Program-made: the position numbers and the translations under genes
Assembly: GCF_025602895.1 (NCBI RefSeq)
Contig: NW_026516214.1
Coordinates: 124,001 to 188,000 of the forward strand
DNA length: 64,000 nucleotides
Direction: 5' to 3'
DNA from: Polychytrium aggregatum
Lineage: Eukaryota; Chytridiomycota; Chytridiomycetes; Polychytriales
In this document: positions 45,401-56,460 of the stretch, one piece after another
Numbering within the stretch: the first letter of the stretch is position 1
Layout of the letters: each line of letters begins with the position of its first letter
Notes under the pieces: generated by a model
The model's input: the letters and a program-made list of their open reading frames with translations, nothing else
Databases searched by the model: none
Told to the model about the DNA's origin: nothing

Positions 45401-46157
45401 CGGTTTCGCGGCGAGGCGACGGCATGAAGCCTTGCAACAGCATCGAGAGCAAGCTAAACATGTCGACGCTTGATTTCATGGACGACGGGCAGACCTCAAC
45501 AGCATCAGAGGATGTTGGCTCCGACAGCGGCATGTCGATAGAGCAGCCCGCTGCGGGATCGTCTCAGCGGAGCGGCCGCAGGAAGACAGGCTCTCTGTGG
45601 AGGCAGTCGAGCCTGGATCTGAAGAAGGACGAGTCCGGAGTGAGCACAACAGAGCGCACGACCGTAGTTGCCCGGCTGATGGATGTGACGGTGCTGCCGT
45701 CGACACAGAGGAGTACCGGTCTTGTGTCGCTGATGAGCATGAAGGCAAGTGCGACATGCACTGGCTCGCTCCCCGCGGGCTGCAGCATTCGGATCAGATT
45801 GTGCTGCACAACGGACCCACACAGAGTCACTCATGACCCCGATTCGCTTTCGTTCGCCAGGAGACCCTCGGAACGAGCTTGACCTGTCTCTCGGCCGATG
45901 CAGAGCAGTCGCCAGACAGCCCACAGGCGATGCTGCTTCCACGGCGCGGCAGCAAGTACTCGCGGCACCGCAAAGCATTGTCGATGCAGTCCACGCCGCC
46001 GCTGCATCGATCGGGGTCGCACGAATCGATGGGCGGAGCGAAATTCAGCATGCGGGCCCAGGTCTCTGGAAGAACTCGGTCCGAAAACCCACTGAGCAAG
46101 GAAATCTCCATCGGCACCGACACAGAGAGCAGCGCCAGCAGCAACCCGGCCGACTGA
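42445..46157 (+). CDS. Dbl-family Rho guanine-nucleotide exchange factor (DH-PH)
   Basis: Activates Rho/Rac/Cdc42 GTPases. ATG 42445 (MSTNLRNSVTNADSTIFSTY) is the first ATG in the frame. A roughly 270-residue Ser-rich leader precedes the DH domain: KRKMIIQEIFETEKNYVRDL with DLLIE (CR1), PPPLEESFHGITSIFNFHKR (about 43455-43520), the FEAYTEYCTNHERLSKQWNE block (about 43760), LNLADFMIK spliced to PIQRICRYPLLIQ and ELIKNTSTSHPARDGWLDAL (CR3, about 43890-44290), and MQAVASNIDEAKRSMELKER. The PH domain runs from FWSIQGVFLFKKYIVIIKPK (44760) to RLRNIHNGTFYDFGAHSERE with WISALESLVAEDLG. The tail is Ser-rich. The last intron probably uses a GC donor (AAG|GCAAGT at 45745) to the acceptor before 45863, giving ETLGTSLTCLSADAEQSPDS and a stop at 46157; otherwise the protein ends at 45882. 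About ten exons, some borders approximate. Confidence 0.85.
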
Positions 46158-46508
46158 GTGGTGCCTCGCAGGTGTCTACACAGGTGTCCACACAGGTGTC
46201 TACATGGGTGCCTTGCAGCAATACAGAGTGCCTACACTGAATTGGGACGCCCAGGGAGATGGCTTGGCCCGCTTGGTTGTTGTCGTTTCATAGTATGGTC
46301 CAGGCACAGGCGCTGACCCCGGGTGCATCTGACGTCTGGCAGGTTCGCCGACACGTGATCCGGCTCTTTTTTTTTCCAGCCCGCTGCTGCTCGTTCCCTT
46401 CATCCTCTGTCCTCCATCTGCTCCCCCCCCCCAGGAACCCCTCCCTTTCTCCAGCACACACCGCTGCGCAACTTTTAAGCCCCAAGCAGGCACCGCCTCC
46501 CCTACATA
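46158..46508. other. Intergenic, RhoGEF to Argonaute
   Basis: 351 bases. Three near-copies of CAGGTGTCTACA lie at 46170-46206. A pyrimidine-rich stretch precedes the Argonaute start. No gene seen. Confidence 0.5.
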
Positions 46509-49307
46509 ATGTCCAGCTCCTCTGTGGCCCTTACAGAGCTGCCTACCCGCCCCGGGTTTGGCACCACGGGCCGCCTCTCGAAGGTGAAGGTCAACATCTT
46601 CCGCATTTCCAACTTCCTGACCAACAACGTCTTCCAGTACGACGTTGCCATCACCCCGGATATCCCCGAGATCGACGTCTCTCGCCGTCTCTTCAAGCTT
46701 GTCGAGGCTCAGCTTCCCAAGACTGGCAACGCCAGTGGCCGAAACGTCCCGTTTGTGATGGTTTTCGATGGCCGAAAGATCGCCTATTCCAACGCCAGCC
46801 TGCCCGATCCCTCCTTCTCGATCGATGTCGTCTTCAACGCCAACGCCGAGAGCGAGGTCGAAGCCCTTGCGTCCCTCCCTCTACCCGAGTCTGATCGTCC
46901 GATGTCTGGTGGTGGCGGTGGCGGTCGAGGTGGTCGAGGTGGCGGCCGTGGCGGCCGTGGTGGTGGTGGTGGTGGTCGTGGTGGCGGTCGCGGCGGCTTC
47001 TCGAGCGGCCAGTCCTCGGCCGCCCCCTCTCCTCAGCGCCAAGTCCCGACTCCGGCTCCCAAGAAGCCCACTGGCGATGTGCACGCGATGGGCAAGAAAT
47101 ACACAGTGACCATCAAGCAGGTTGCCGTCGTCAACATGCACGAGCTCGCCCTGTTTGTACAGCGCCAGGCAGCCATGAGCGAAAACATTTCCCAGGCCAT
47201 GTCTGCCATCAGCGTCGTCCTCCGCCACGTGCCCGGACAGAAATTCATCTCGGTCCGCAACAACTTTTTCTCGCCCTACAGCCGCATCGGTATCTCCCAG
47301 GGCCTCGAAATCTGGCGCGGCTACCACCAGTCGCCGATCGCAATGCTCTCGGGCCACCTTGGCATCAACATCGATGTGGCCGCGGCTGTGTTCCGAACCG
47401 GCGGCCGAAACCTGGTCGATCTGGCTACGGAGCTGATGGGCTGTGGAAGCCCGCAGGAGATCCCTCGTGTCCGTGACTTCCTCAAGCTCCTCCGCGAACT
47501 CTTCAAGAACGCCAAGGTCCAGATCTGCCACCGCGGTGATACTGTTCGCCGCTACCGCATCAAGGACTTTCTTCGCCAGACCCCGAAGGAGTACACCTTC
47601 ACTGCCGATGCCGATGGAAAGCAGGTCAAAACAAACATCCAGGAGTACTTCAAAAAGCAGTACAACTACACCATCCAGTACCCGTACCTGCCCTGCGTTC
47701 AGTCTTCGAGCGCGCGCAGCGTCTTCCCGATGGAGTGCCTGATGCTGACTCCTGCCGATCGCTTCATGAAGAAGTTGAATCCGGACCAAACTTCGGATAT
47801 GATTCGCGCCACCGTGCAGAAGCCGGCGGCCCGCAAGCGAGATATTGACAATGCCGTCACAAGCATTCTCAAGTACAACGACAACGCCTACATGAAGGCG
47901 TTTGGTCTCTCGGTCGATCCCAATATGACCGAGGTTGAGGCTCGCATCATCCCTCCTCCCGGCCTGGTCTTTGCCAAGAGCAAGACCCTCAACCCTCGCG
48001 AGGGCTCTTGGCAGCTGCGCGATGTCCAGTTTGTCGAGGCCATCACCATCGACAGCATGGCATTCGTTTGGTACGCCCGCAAGAGCATCGAGGAGGCTCA
48101 AGCCATTGCTAACGATCTGGTTAGCAAGTGGAAGAAGACCCTCAACATCACGATCAACAAGCCGCCTCCCGTTGTCCTCATGAACCCCTACGGCGAGAGC
48201 GGAGACGTTGGCCAGAACGTGAGGGCGGGCCTGCGCCGTGCCTTCACCGACGCCCAGGATGTCTACAAGAACAAGCCCAAGATCATCGTCTGCGTGATTG
48301 AAAAGGGCAGCAAGGGCATCTACGAGCAGATCAAGTACTGCTCGCTGACCGAGGCCGGCATCGCCACCCAGTGCATCCTCAGCTCCAACATCTTCTCGGT
48401 GGATCGTGTCAAGGACCAGTTTGCCGCCAACGTGGCCATGAAGATTAACATGAAGCTCGGCGGCAGCACCAACCGCGTCACCCATCTCCCGCTGATGGAC
48501 AAGCCCACGCTGCTCGTGGGCTGCGACGTCACGCACCCCCCTCCCGGGTCCGCCGCCCCCTCTATTGCGGCTCTGGTCGGCTCCGTCAACCGATTCGGCA
48601 CATACTTCCGCCCGGCGATCCGCACCCAGTCGTCGCGTGTGGAGATTGTGGCCGAGATGGAGCAGATGATGGGCGAGCTGATTGACGCCTTTGTCAAGAG
48701 CAACTCGCAGCCCGGTCGCCCGCCCGTGACCCCTCAGCGCATCATCTTCTACCGTGATGGCGTTTCCTTTGGCCAGTTCAAGGAAGTGAGAGAGAAGGAG
48801 ATTGCTGCAATCAAGGCCGCCCTGGAGAAGAGAAAGATTGAACGATGCGCCATCACCTTTATCATCTGCCAGAAGAGACACCACATCCGTTTCTTCCCGC
48901 CCGAAAACAGCAACGACCGGGATCGCAGCGAAAACTCTCTGCCCGGCACCATCGTCGAGAAGGACGTCACCCACCCCTCCGAGTTCGACTTTTATATGCT
49001 GTCGCACTCGGGTCTCCAGGGAACTTCGCGCCCGACGCACTACCACGTCATCTTTGACGAAAACAACGTCAAGCCCGACGATCTGTACGCCCTCACGTAC
49101 AACCTGGCCCATCTGCCCGGTCGTGCCACGCGCAGTATCAGCATTGCCTCGCCGGCCTATTTTGCCCACCACCTCGCCGACAAGGCCAAGCTCCTCCTGC
49201 AGGGCGACTTTAGCGATCTCTCCAGCAGCGGCCGTGGCGGCGAAGATATCGTTCCCAAGCTCTCGCTGCTCACCACAGGCCTTGCTGGCACTATGTTCTT
49301 TATGTGA
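46509..49307 (+). CDS. AGO: Argonaute (AGO clade), slicer residues intact
   Basis: Small-RNA-guided effector of RNA interference. Intronless, 932 residues. N domain from about residue 20 (GRLSKVKVNIFRISNFLTNN). A Gly-Arg-rich insert at about 133-163 (GGGGRGG-type) sits after the N domain instead of at the extreme N-terminus. L1 and PAZ at about 195-440 (FRTGGRNLVDLATELMG, VQICHRGDTVRRYRIKDF). MID follows from about 540 and PIWI from about 610 to the end. The catalytic tetrad is readable: D673 in GCDVTHPP, E712 in RVEIVAEM, D750 in FYRDGVSFGQF, and His in RPTHYHVIFDE (H844/H846). The C-terminus ends TMFFM, close to the usual YFA/FM ending that closes the guide pocket. C/G-ending codons suggest good expression. 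The start ATG at 46509 is the first in frame after a stretch with stops. Confidence 0.96.
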   Translation: MSSSSVALTELPTRPGFGTTGRLSKVKVNIFRISNFLTNNVFQYDVAITPDIPEIDVSRRLFKLVEAQLPKTGNASGRNVPFVMVFDGRKIAYSNASLPDPSFSIDVVFNANAESEVEALASLPLPESDRPMSGGGGGGRGGRGGGRGGRGGGGGGRGGGRGGFSSGQSSAAPSPQRQVPTPAPKKPTGDVHAMGKKYTVTIKQVAVVNMHELALFVQRQAAMSENISQAMSAISVVLRHVPGQKFISVRNNFFSPYSRIGISQGLEIWRGYHQSPIAMLSGHLGINIDVAAAVFRTGGRNLVDLATELMGCGSPQEIPRVRDFLKLLRELFKNAKVQICHRGDTVRRYRIKDFLRQTPKEYTFTADADGKQVKTNIQEYFKKQYNYTIQYPYLPCVQSSSARSVFPMECLMLTPADRFMKKLNPDQTSDMIRATVQKPAARKRDIDNAVTSILKYNDNAYMKAFGLSVDPNMTEVEARIIPPPGLVFAKSKTLNPREGSWQLRDVQFVEAITIDSMAFVWYARKSIEEAQAIANDLVSKWKKTLNITINKPPPVVLMNPYGESGDVGQNVRAGLRRAFTDAQDVYKNKPKIIVCVIEKGSKGIYEQIKYCSLTEAGIATQCILSSNIFSVDRVKDQFAANVAMKINMKLGGSTNRVTHLPLMDKPTLLVGCDVTHPPPGSAAPSIAALVGSVNRFGTYFRPAIRTQSSRVEIVAEMEQMMGELIDAFVKSNSQPGRPPVTPQRIIFYRDGVSFGQFKEVREKEIAAIKAALEKRKIERCAITFIICQKRHHIRFFPPENSNDRDRSENSLPGTIVEKDVTHPSEFDFYMLSHSGLQGTSRPTHYHVIFDENNVKPDDLYALTYNLAHLPGRATRSISIASPAYFAHHLADKAKLLLQGDFSDLSSSGRGGEDIVPKLSLLTTGLAGTMFFM

Positions 49308-49741
49308 GCGTGTGCCCACCGGCATGCCGAAATTTATGTGAAGCAACCGCGGGCTCTCCAAACAGTCACTCGAATGATCAGTACAACTTTCTCTCCGTCG
49401 TCCCTTCCTTCTTTCGGGTGGCTTACGATCATGCATGTTTGTGCTTTCTTTACTTGCTCCCTCCGGAACGTCCCCAATTCGTGAATGGCGACTGACTTCA
49501 GGATATCGAATAAAACCAGTGCTGTCCGTGTATCCCCGGCTCGGAGGGCAAGCGTGCTGGAGATGCGGACGTTGATATCGATGCAGGTGGGTGTGGGTGT
49601 TGCGACCTGCCTGTCCTTGGCGCCGCGGCCGCGCCACACCTCCACGCTGGCGCCAAGCCCGACCGCCATATCGCCTCGCCCCCATCGCCTCCATCGTCTC
49701 CATCCATCTCCCCACACCGTATCGCACACCACCGCATCAAG
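49308..49741. other. Intergenic, Argonaute to PRA1
   Basis: The 3' region of Argonaute and the 5' region of the PRA1-family gene. No specific element seen. Confidence 0.5.
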
Positions 49742-51085
49742 ATGATGGCCTCAGCATCCAGCGCCGGCTTCTCGGCCTCCTCATTCACCAACTACATCAA
49801 GCTTGGTGCGTCTTTGGCTCCGGCCGCTGGTCTGGGCTGTCGCTCTCATCGACTTCCCTCCCCCTGCCAATTGCTGTCTCGACAGCAGATTCGCTTCTGT
49901 GCGCCGATCGCTCGGCTGTCGCTGCTCGGCCAACCACCCGATGATTGGGCTATGTCCGTCTCACTCTCGGCTCCATGCTCCGTCGTTCTCCACCAGACAA
50001 CTCGACACTCGAGAACCTCAAGGAGACCAGCCGATCGCGCCTGAACAACATCAAGCCGTTCTCTGACTTTTTCGATCGAAACCGATTCAACAAGCCCGCT
50101 TCCTTTGCTGGTAGGTTTGTCGTTGGCTGCATGCTTTGGCGGTTGGCGGATGGAGACGGTCAAGGCAAAGCCGGCTCACTCTCTATCGGCGCTCTCTGTC
50201 GACTTTGAACCACCGGCTTGGTCAGTCTTCTCGCAGCGGGTCAGCTTCAACCTCCAATACTTCCAAAACAACTACCTCCTGATCGTCCTGGTCTTCACGG
50301 CTTATTCCCTGTAAGTTGCTTGGGCGATACAGGCTTTCCACCCGTCCACACAGGCTGAAATATGGCCGTGAGCAGCGCATGGAGCTGAATCTGACGATCT
50401 GCCATCCAATCTTGTCGCTCGTATCTGACCGCGCTATTCCACAGCATCACGAATCTCCTCTTTTTCATCTCCTCTGTCCTGCTCGCCTGTAAGCCTGTCG
50501 CTGCCCGTGCTTTTGCTGTTAGCCCGTCGCTGGTAACGAATGCCCATGGACCTCTCGTTGCGCTCGCTGATCGATTGCCTCGCACGCCATTATGCTTCTG
50601 TGAACGCACCTTGTCCGTTGCAATCAGTCGGATTCCGATATGTTTCGTCGATGCCCGCCAATGAACCCGCCCGTCTGTTTGGAGGAAAAGGTGCGGAATG
50701 CGCTCCAGATCGTCTCCCCCCCCCTCCACTGCCGTCGTGAATGCATGTTGCTCCCATCATACATCCTCAGCTGGATTGCATCCGTCTCAAGCAAACTCCC
50801 CCCGGGATGCAGCGACAATCGCCGGGATAGAACCTTGGTGTCTCGCCTTGCCCGCCCCAGCCCACTCATCTCGCCTGGCTTCGTTCTATTTGCCCCCCCC
50901 CTGCAGTCGCCCTGACCCAGACTCAGTCTTACATCGGCCTGGCTGTTCTGACCCTCTTGACCTTCTGGTTGACCGACGCCTTCGACATCATCTTCTGGCT
51001 GGTTGTGGGTGCCGGCATCTTCATTGTCGGCCATGCCGGTTTCATGGAGCCGCCCGTTGAGAACGACTTTGCTGAGACCGTCTAG
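49742..51085 (+). CDS. PRA1/Yip3 family prenylated Rab acceptor
   Basis: Small ER/Golgi membrane protein that binds prenylated Rab GTPases. Exons by eye: MMASASSAGFSASSFTNYIK (from 49742, a second ATG is adjacent), LENLKETSRSRLNNIKPFSD with FFDRNRFNKPASFAG (about 50015-50110), VFSQRVSFNLQYFQNNYLLI with VLVFTAYSL (about 50222-50310), ITNLLFFISSVLLA (about 50445-50487) and ALTQTQSYIGLAVLTLLTFW with FIVGHAGFMEPPVENDFAET to TAG 51085. The R-x-N-x2-YFxxNYLxI core followed by two hairpin membrane pairs and a short acidic end is typical of the family. Five or six exons with relatively large introns for so short a protein. Confidence 0.87.
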
Positions 51086-51421
51086 GCTCCCCGCTCCCCT
51101 CGCCGCCACACGATCAAAGCAAGCTGTAGAGTCGACGTGCATCCAGTATGGACTCGCTGTGCATCCAGTTTGGACTCGCTGTGTATTCAGCCTCTCTCAG
51201 GGAATGCGAGAGCCCTCTTCCTTTCCTTCCTTGCTTTCCCTCATCAATGACTGCTTTCCATTTCGATCATGAGAAAGTCCCATCCCAATACAAAGCTTCC
51301 AACACAAAGCCCGGACTGCCGCCCCTAGCCTCGAACCCCCAGCTTCTGCACTTTTGCTCTCCGCCAAGTCCTAGTGAGCGGATAATGCCGGCAGAAGCTG
51401 CTGGTCACTGATCGCAGCTGA
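51086..51421. other. Intergenic, PRA1 to EXO5 (convergent)
   Basis: Two copies of a 17-base unit, CCAGTWTGGACTCGCTGTG, lie at about 51144-51182. Otherwise nothing seen. Confidence 0.5.
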
Positions 51422-53501
51422 TCACATCCGCTTTCCCTTGGCCCTGTTGACAGCGTCTTCGCATTTCTGAATGCGAAAGTCGCAGATTTCCGCATAGAAG
51501 CACAGGCGGCACTTGAAAGCTGCCTCGCGCTCGTCGTCCACGCCGCCAACGACAAAGTCCAGCTTGGTGCGCTTGCGGGCCAAAGCAGATGTCTGTGGCC
51601 TGCGGCTGGATGGCAGAGTGGGTGGTGGCGACAGCGATAGTGGTCGAGCGCGGGCCAGATCCGTCTCTGGGTCGGCTGCATCGATCTCGTGCTGGCCCTG
51701 ATCTTGGTCTTGGTCTTGATCTTGGTCTTGGTCCTGGCCACCGCTCCAGAAGGTGTTGGCGCGATCCAGGATCTGTGTGATCTCGAGGGGGCGGTACTCA
51801 ACCTTGGAGATCTGAAGGAGATCGCCGTTGACACGATCCCGAAAGTGAATCTCGATCTCGTTCGAGATGAAGCCGGAGCTTTCGACCAGCGGTCGGATCG
51901 TGGAGTGGTAGCGATCCCGTCGAGGCAAGTCCAGAGGCAGCACTTCATTGACAATGGCCGGACCCGACGCATTCTCTGTTGCGGATGCTTCGGGCAGAGA
52001 GTTCCACTGCTCGTATTTGCTGGAAGTCGGCATGATCGAATCAAACGACGGATGCAGAAACCGGAACTGGCTGAGGGCCCTGGGAACAATGTCGCGAAGG
52101 GTGCGAATGCGGAAGCTTTGGAGGCGTCTGGCTGTCTCCACGGCCGCATCGGAATCGAGGCTCTCGGGTGTGCTCTGGGGCATGTTGCTCGGCTGGACAG
52201 CGTCGGTCGGTTGGGCGTCAACGGCCAAGTCCACAGCACTGCTGCTGTCGGCGATGCTGATGGTGTTGCTGATGGCATGCGACGCAGCGGTGTCCTGTGT
52301 AGCCGGAACAGCGTCCTTGGCGACATCACTGCTGTCCTCCCAGTCATCGTCCTCAACGTCAAAGTCGCCAAAGCCCAGCTCGATCATCTCGAGGCTGGCC
52401 AGGTGTTCCAGTACCGGCAGCGACAGCACTTGGTCGCAGTCGAGACCCATCTCTTGCAGCTTGGCGAGGACAAAGTCCGGATCGAGCTGCTCACAGATGA
52501 GCTGCTCCAGCAGATAGCGGTAGGTCATCACCTGGGCCTTGGCTGGCTTGGAGATGCGGAAGGTCGAGAAGGGCTTCTCCTTGGTGGGCGAGGGCTTGGT
52601 CTTGGTGTCGGCGATGTGGTAGCAGAAGGGAGAACGATGCGTGGGAGTCTGGCCCTGCGAGCATGCCAATGGTAGTGTGTCCTGGATCGGCGTTTTGCGG
52701 ACTTCGTCGATGATGCCGTAAACGAGAAACCGCCCGATCCGCCCAATGACGGGAATCTCTCGGGTGATGCCGTTATGGGCGAGCAGATGCACATTCTGGA
52801 TCATCTCGGCGAACCTGTCACGGATGATGGCCGGGCCAGAGTGAGTACTTCCTGTCCTTGGATCGACTCGAGAGGGAAGAACCCGACGAGGCGGGCTGAT
52901 CCTCCGCAAACCAAATGCACCCAAAACCCTGCTTGATATCTCGGCAACGCAACGGGGCTGTCGCTGACAGGCAGCCGGGCCTCACGATCGCCCCAGGATG
53001 CCGACATTGGTTCCTCAAGACCAGCGACGCTCCATCGACCCGAGCCCGCAGCGGCGATGCTTACCGGACAGCCCAGCTGTCTTCCTTGGTTGTCACCGGC
53101 ACCTCGACAATCTCCTTGACCTCTCGCTCCAGGGTTTCGTGGACGGCGGTGCCCATGGTCATGGCTTCGGTTTGGGGCTTCTTGACGCCGGTGACGACGG
53201 AGAGAAAGGTCTGGGACTCGCACCAGAAGAGCGACGAAATGTCGCTGACCGTCAGGTACGGCTTTGTGGGTGGGAACGGATATCTCTTCTCGAGCACAAT
53301 CTCCTCGGTGGCAGTCGCTGGCGGAACAGAGACATCGGGATCGGCAGTGGCGACGATGGCGGGGCTGGCGCTATCCTGGGCGAGACCAAACTGCGGCTCC
53401 GGCCGGGCAAGCTTGTGTGGGGATGGATCGCCCTGCCGGCCTGAAGCGGCCATGGAAAGAGAATCGCTCTCTGCAGCTGGATCGGATGAGATGTGGGGCA
53501 T
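51422..53501 (-). CDS. EXO5: Exonuclease V (EXO5/Dem1), Fe-S single-strand DNA exonuclease
   Basis: Processes single-stranded DNA ends in mitochondrial or nuclear DNA maintenance (family). Exons 53501-53065 and 52814-51422 total 1830 bp, 609 residues. N-terminal LTVSDISSLFWCESQTFLSV carries the first cluster Cys, and MGTAVHETLEREVK the conserved His/Glu. The splice yields WAVRFAEMIQNVHLL, then TREIPVIGRIGRFLVYGIID (catalytic Asp of GIID), HIADTKTKPSPTKEK (D-x-K catalytic pair) and AQVMTYRYLLEQL (Q-x3-Y helix). The C-terminal FKCRLCFYAEICDF supplies C-x2-C-x5-C to complete the 4Fe-4S site. An acidic insert (FDVEDDDWEDSSDV) and a (QD)n run, GGQDQDQDQDQDQDQGQ, enlarge the protein relative to the roughly 370-residue human enzyme. 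ATG 53501 is the only ATG before the conserved region. Confidence 0.9.
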
Positions 53502-54389
53502 TGTCGGGGGAGCTCGCTGGGAACACTGGGAGGAACTGAACCGAGCCAAGCGGAGCGATCGGCAGAGCGCCGGCGGGTTTGCGGAAGGAGCTGCCGGACG
53601 AACGACGGCGGGCGATCGGAGACGCAAGCGGCGCACTAATGATCTCGGGACGTCGATACGTTGGCTCAGAGTGCGTGGCTGGGGTCTCAGAAGTGCAGAT
53701 GTGGGTCTCAAGATGTCGGTGCGCTGGCCCGAGATGAGCGTCTGGAGCAAAAGCTGACGGCGATCGGGCTGGAGAAGCGAAGGCGCGGGCTTGCCGACCC
53801 AGCGCCGAGCCAGCAACCAGGGGCGGCTCTGCAAGAAGGGGAGATCACCCAGCCAGTAGTTGGCCACTGCTGCCTGGCAAGCTGGCTGGGGCGAGAATCC
53901 CCCCCCCGGCGACTGCGAAAGCTCAACCAAACAGTGCGAACGGTCGCTGATTTCACGGACAGATACAGATTCGTCTTTCGGCTCGAACAGAGGCCGGGAT
54001 GGGAGGAATGAAACAGCATAAGCTGTGATGAGGGATGGGGGAAGGGTCAGGACAGCCAAGTCAATCGTGGGAATGGCCAAAGCGGCGAACTAGACAGGGG
54101 GCCACCTGGGCCAGGCTATCTGAGGCTCGACAAAAGGTCCGGCACAGCGAGCGCACTGTGCTAAGAAGAGGACCGAAATGCCAGACGATGCCCAACACAA
54201 TCAGCATCAAGCGACTAAAGGGATTTGCTTTGCTCCAGGAAGGAGGACGCTATGAGAGAGCCTCTGCTATGGCGGTACACCACACACACCAAGGAGGACG
54301 ACGCTCTGCTGGACAAGACGCCCTCCACAGGGCTTGGGCTTGGGCTTGGGCATCTCTGGTTTGGCAAGATTGGTTAACCGGATCGGAGC
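53502..54389. other. Intergenic, EXO5 promoter / end of HTH gene
   Basis: About 0.9 kb. A further 3' exon of the HTH gene could lie here (a donor-like GTGAGC overlaps its stop). No other gene supported. Confidence 0.4.
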
Positions 54390-55762
54390 TCACCATGGTC
54401 GCGATGTCGCAGGGGTATCATATGCAGCCGCGCTGGTGGGAGAGACTATCTCGGGCGAGCTGATGGACAGGCGAGGCTCAGTAGCGAGGCCGACAGGGCT
54501 GTAAGCCTGTGAGTACGAGTAGGGCAGCATAGACCGAGAATCAGGTGGTAGAGGCGAGAAGGCATCGTCGGGCTGTGCAAGGCGATAAGTCACATTGGAC
54601 TGGTACAACGCAGCGGCATCTTCGAGGCCGCGAAACATGATGGTAGCCGTCGTGGGCGCCGATATTGATTCCACGAAGAGGTTTGGGAAGTTGTGGCCGG
54701 TAGTGGTGACCGCGAGCGTCGGGCCGTCGGGCTGAAACGGAGGACAGGCGGCCAGGACGACGCTTGGTTGCGGGCCGAGTGTCGTGGATAGGATGGGCAT
54801 GGTACCGACGAGGGTCTGCGGGACACTCGGCAGGAGAGGCGTCTCCGGCAGCGGTGAGCTCGCTTGGTAGGGGGACATGGATGGCCTGGACGGTGTGGAG
54901 GCGAAGGGCGAGCAGGCCGGAGCGGCTGTGTTTGTTGAGAACGGAGAGCTGGCTGGGAACGACGGCGTTGCTGGGAACGGGGAGGCTTGAAATGAAGGTG
55001 GCTGGAATGAAGTGACCGGCAGGAACGATGGAATGGCAGGAAACGAGGCAGTTGAGGCGAAGGAGTTGTCTGTGTAGGAGTTGTCGGTATAGGCAGAGGC
55101 TGGGAAGAAGATGTTGGGGGTTTGATCTGGACGAGTTCAAATGGGAGGAAATCAGCGGCGGCCTGGTTGGGTTGGCAGTGCGAGCAGTGGAGCAGATGGT
55201 GCCATGGCAACACACTGAAACGGGGCCGCCCAGCGAATACCACAGAGAAGCAAGGTGCCTGCGCAAGAGGCTTACCCGTCGAGGCTCGATTGGAAAATTG
55301 CAGCTGTGGGCAAGCAGCCGGTCCGAACGAGTAGTCGCTCGATGGAGTAGTGGAGAGGCCCGTGTCGACAAGAGGCGCATTGAAGGCGGCCAGGCCAGCT
55401 TGGGAGACCACAGGCCATCCGTGATAGTCGGGCAGCCTGGTCGGATCGGCTTCTGAGACGCTAGAGTCGCTCGCCGAGTCTTCGTGCGGAGCGACATCCA
55501 AAGTGGGCGAGGGCGACGCCGAGGCCGAGCATGCCTGGGAATCGGATCCGGCCGGAGACTGGAACGACGCAGGACAGAGGGTGTGGTAGCGAAAGGGTCG
55601 GTTGGGACCAGTGTTGGCATCGAATCTGAGGATCTGGCCGCGCCAGCGACGGATGTGCTGTGGCTGGATGCTGTACTTGCGGGCAGTGGCCTTGATGTTG
55701 CGGGGTTTAGAGTAGGCCTCGGTAACGATCACACGCTTCTGATCGATGGTTTTTCGAGCCAT
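54390..55762 (-). CDS. psq/Brinker-type helix-turn-helix DNA-binding protein
   Basis: ATG 55762 opens MARKTIDQKRVIVTEAYSKP, then NIKATARKYSIQPQHIRRWR. This is a single psq-like HTH (RxxATARKYxIxxxxIRRW) as found in Brinker-type and pogo/CENP-B-derived proteins. The rest is Ser/Pro/Ala-rich (SASPSPTLDVAPHEDSASDS, GWPVVSQAGLAAFNAPLVDT). One intron lies at about 55275-55130. The second exon ends with FQPDGPTLAVTTTGHNFPNL, FVESISAPTTATIMFRGLED and YRLAQPDDAFSPLPPDSRS, a segment less biased in composition that could be a small beta-rich domain. The stop at 54390 overlaps ATG|GTGAGC, so an additional 3' exon is possible. No transposase catalytic core is visible; either a transcription factor or a domesticated transposase N-terminus. 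Confidence 0.65.
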
Positions 55763-56460
55763 TTGCAAAAGAGGACAGCGCGGTGGAGTTTGAGAAGGTG
55801 ACCCAGGAACCAGGAACCAGGAACCAGGAACGCGACGGCAAGAGCAATTGCAGGAGATGCGGGTGGGCTCTGCAGGGAGGTTGAGTACTCCGAGATGGGT
55901 CTGAGAGCAGGCGAATAGGAGTGCCGGAGTAGTGGCCCAGAGGGCGATGCAGGGCAACGAAGCGCAGGGCAGGGCAAGGCAGGGCAGGCAGGAGAGGGTC
56001 GAGAGGCTATCGACAGACGAGACCGTTTGGTTGTCGGTCTTTGATGGACAGAGTGGCTATAGGGGCTCTAATTGGTGCTTGGCGGTGGGGTGGAGACTGG
56101 CGAGCGACAAGAGACGCACGGCCGGCTTAAATATGCAGGATGGAGAGGGTAGCCGGTGTAGTTTAACCGTTGGCCAGGACGGAAGCGATTGGGAGCCCCG
56201 TGGCGGGACAGTGTACCGCTTGCCTGGTGGGAGCGCGGCTGCGACGAGAAGGCCGTGGAAGCGGACACGGCGATGGCCGCAGACGGGGCGACCAGGCGAG
56301 GCGACCAGACGGAGGCGACGGAGCCGCGGCGGTGTTGGGCAACAGAGCATTCGTCAAAGGATCAAATCGAAACAGGGCAAGTCAAAGAACAATGGCCGGC
56401 CGAGGTTAACTGCGAGGCCAAGAGCAACAACACTGCAGGCCGCAGCCAGTCGACAGTGCG

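Noticed and set aside
46881-49727. 948-codon open frame antisense to Argonaute
   Set aside because: It mirrors the sense gene's GC-rich third positions, contains no domain, and its composition (Asp/Gly/Leu/Arg) is a codon shadow.
51310-51345. GGTTCGAGGC on the minus strand as a tRNA B-box
   Set aside because: The flanking bases cannot form a T-arm stem, and no A-box lies at the right distance. I found no convincing tRNA gene in the window.
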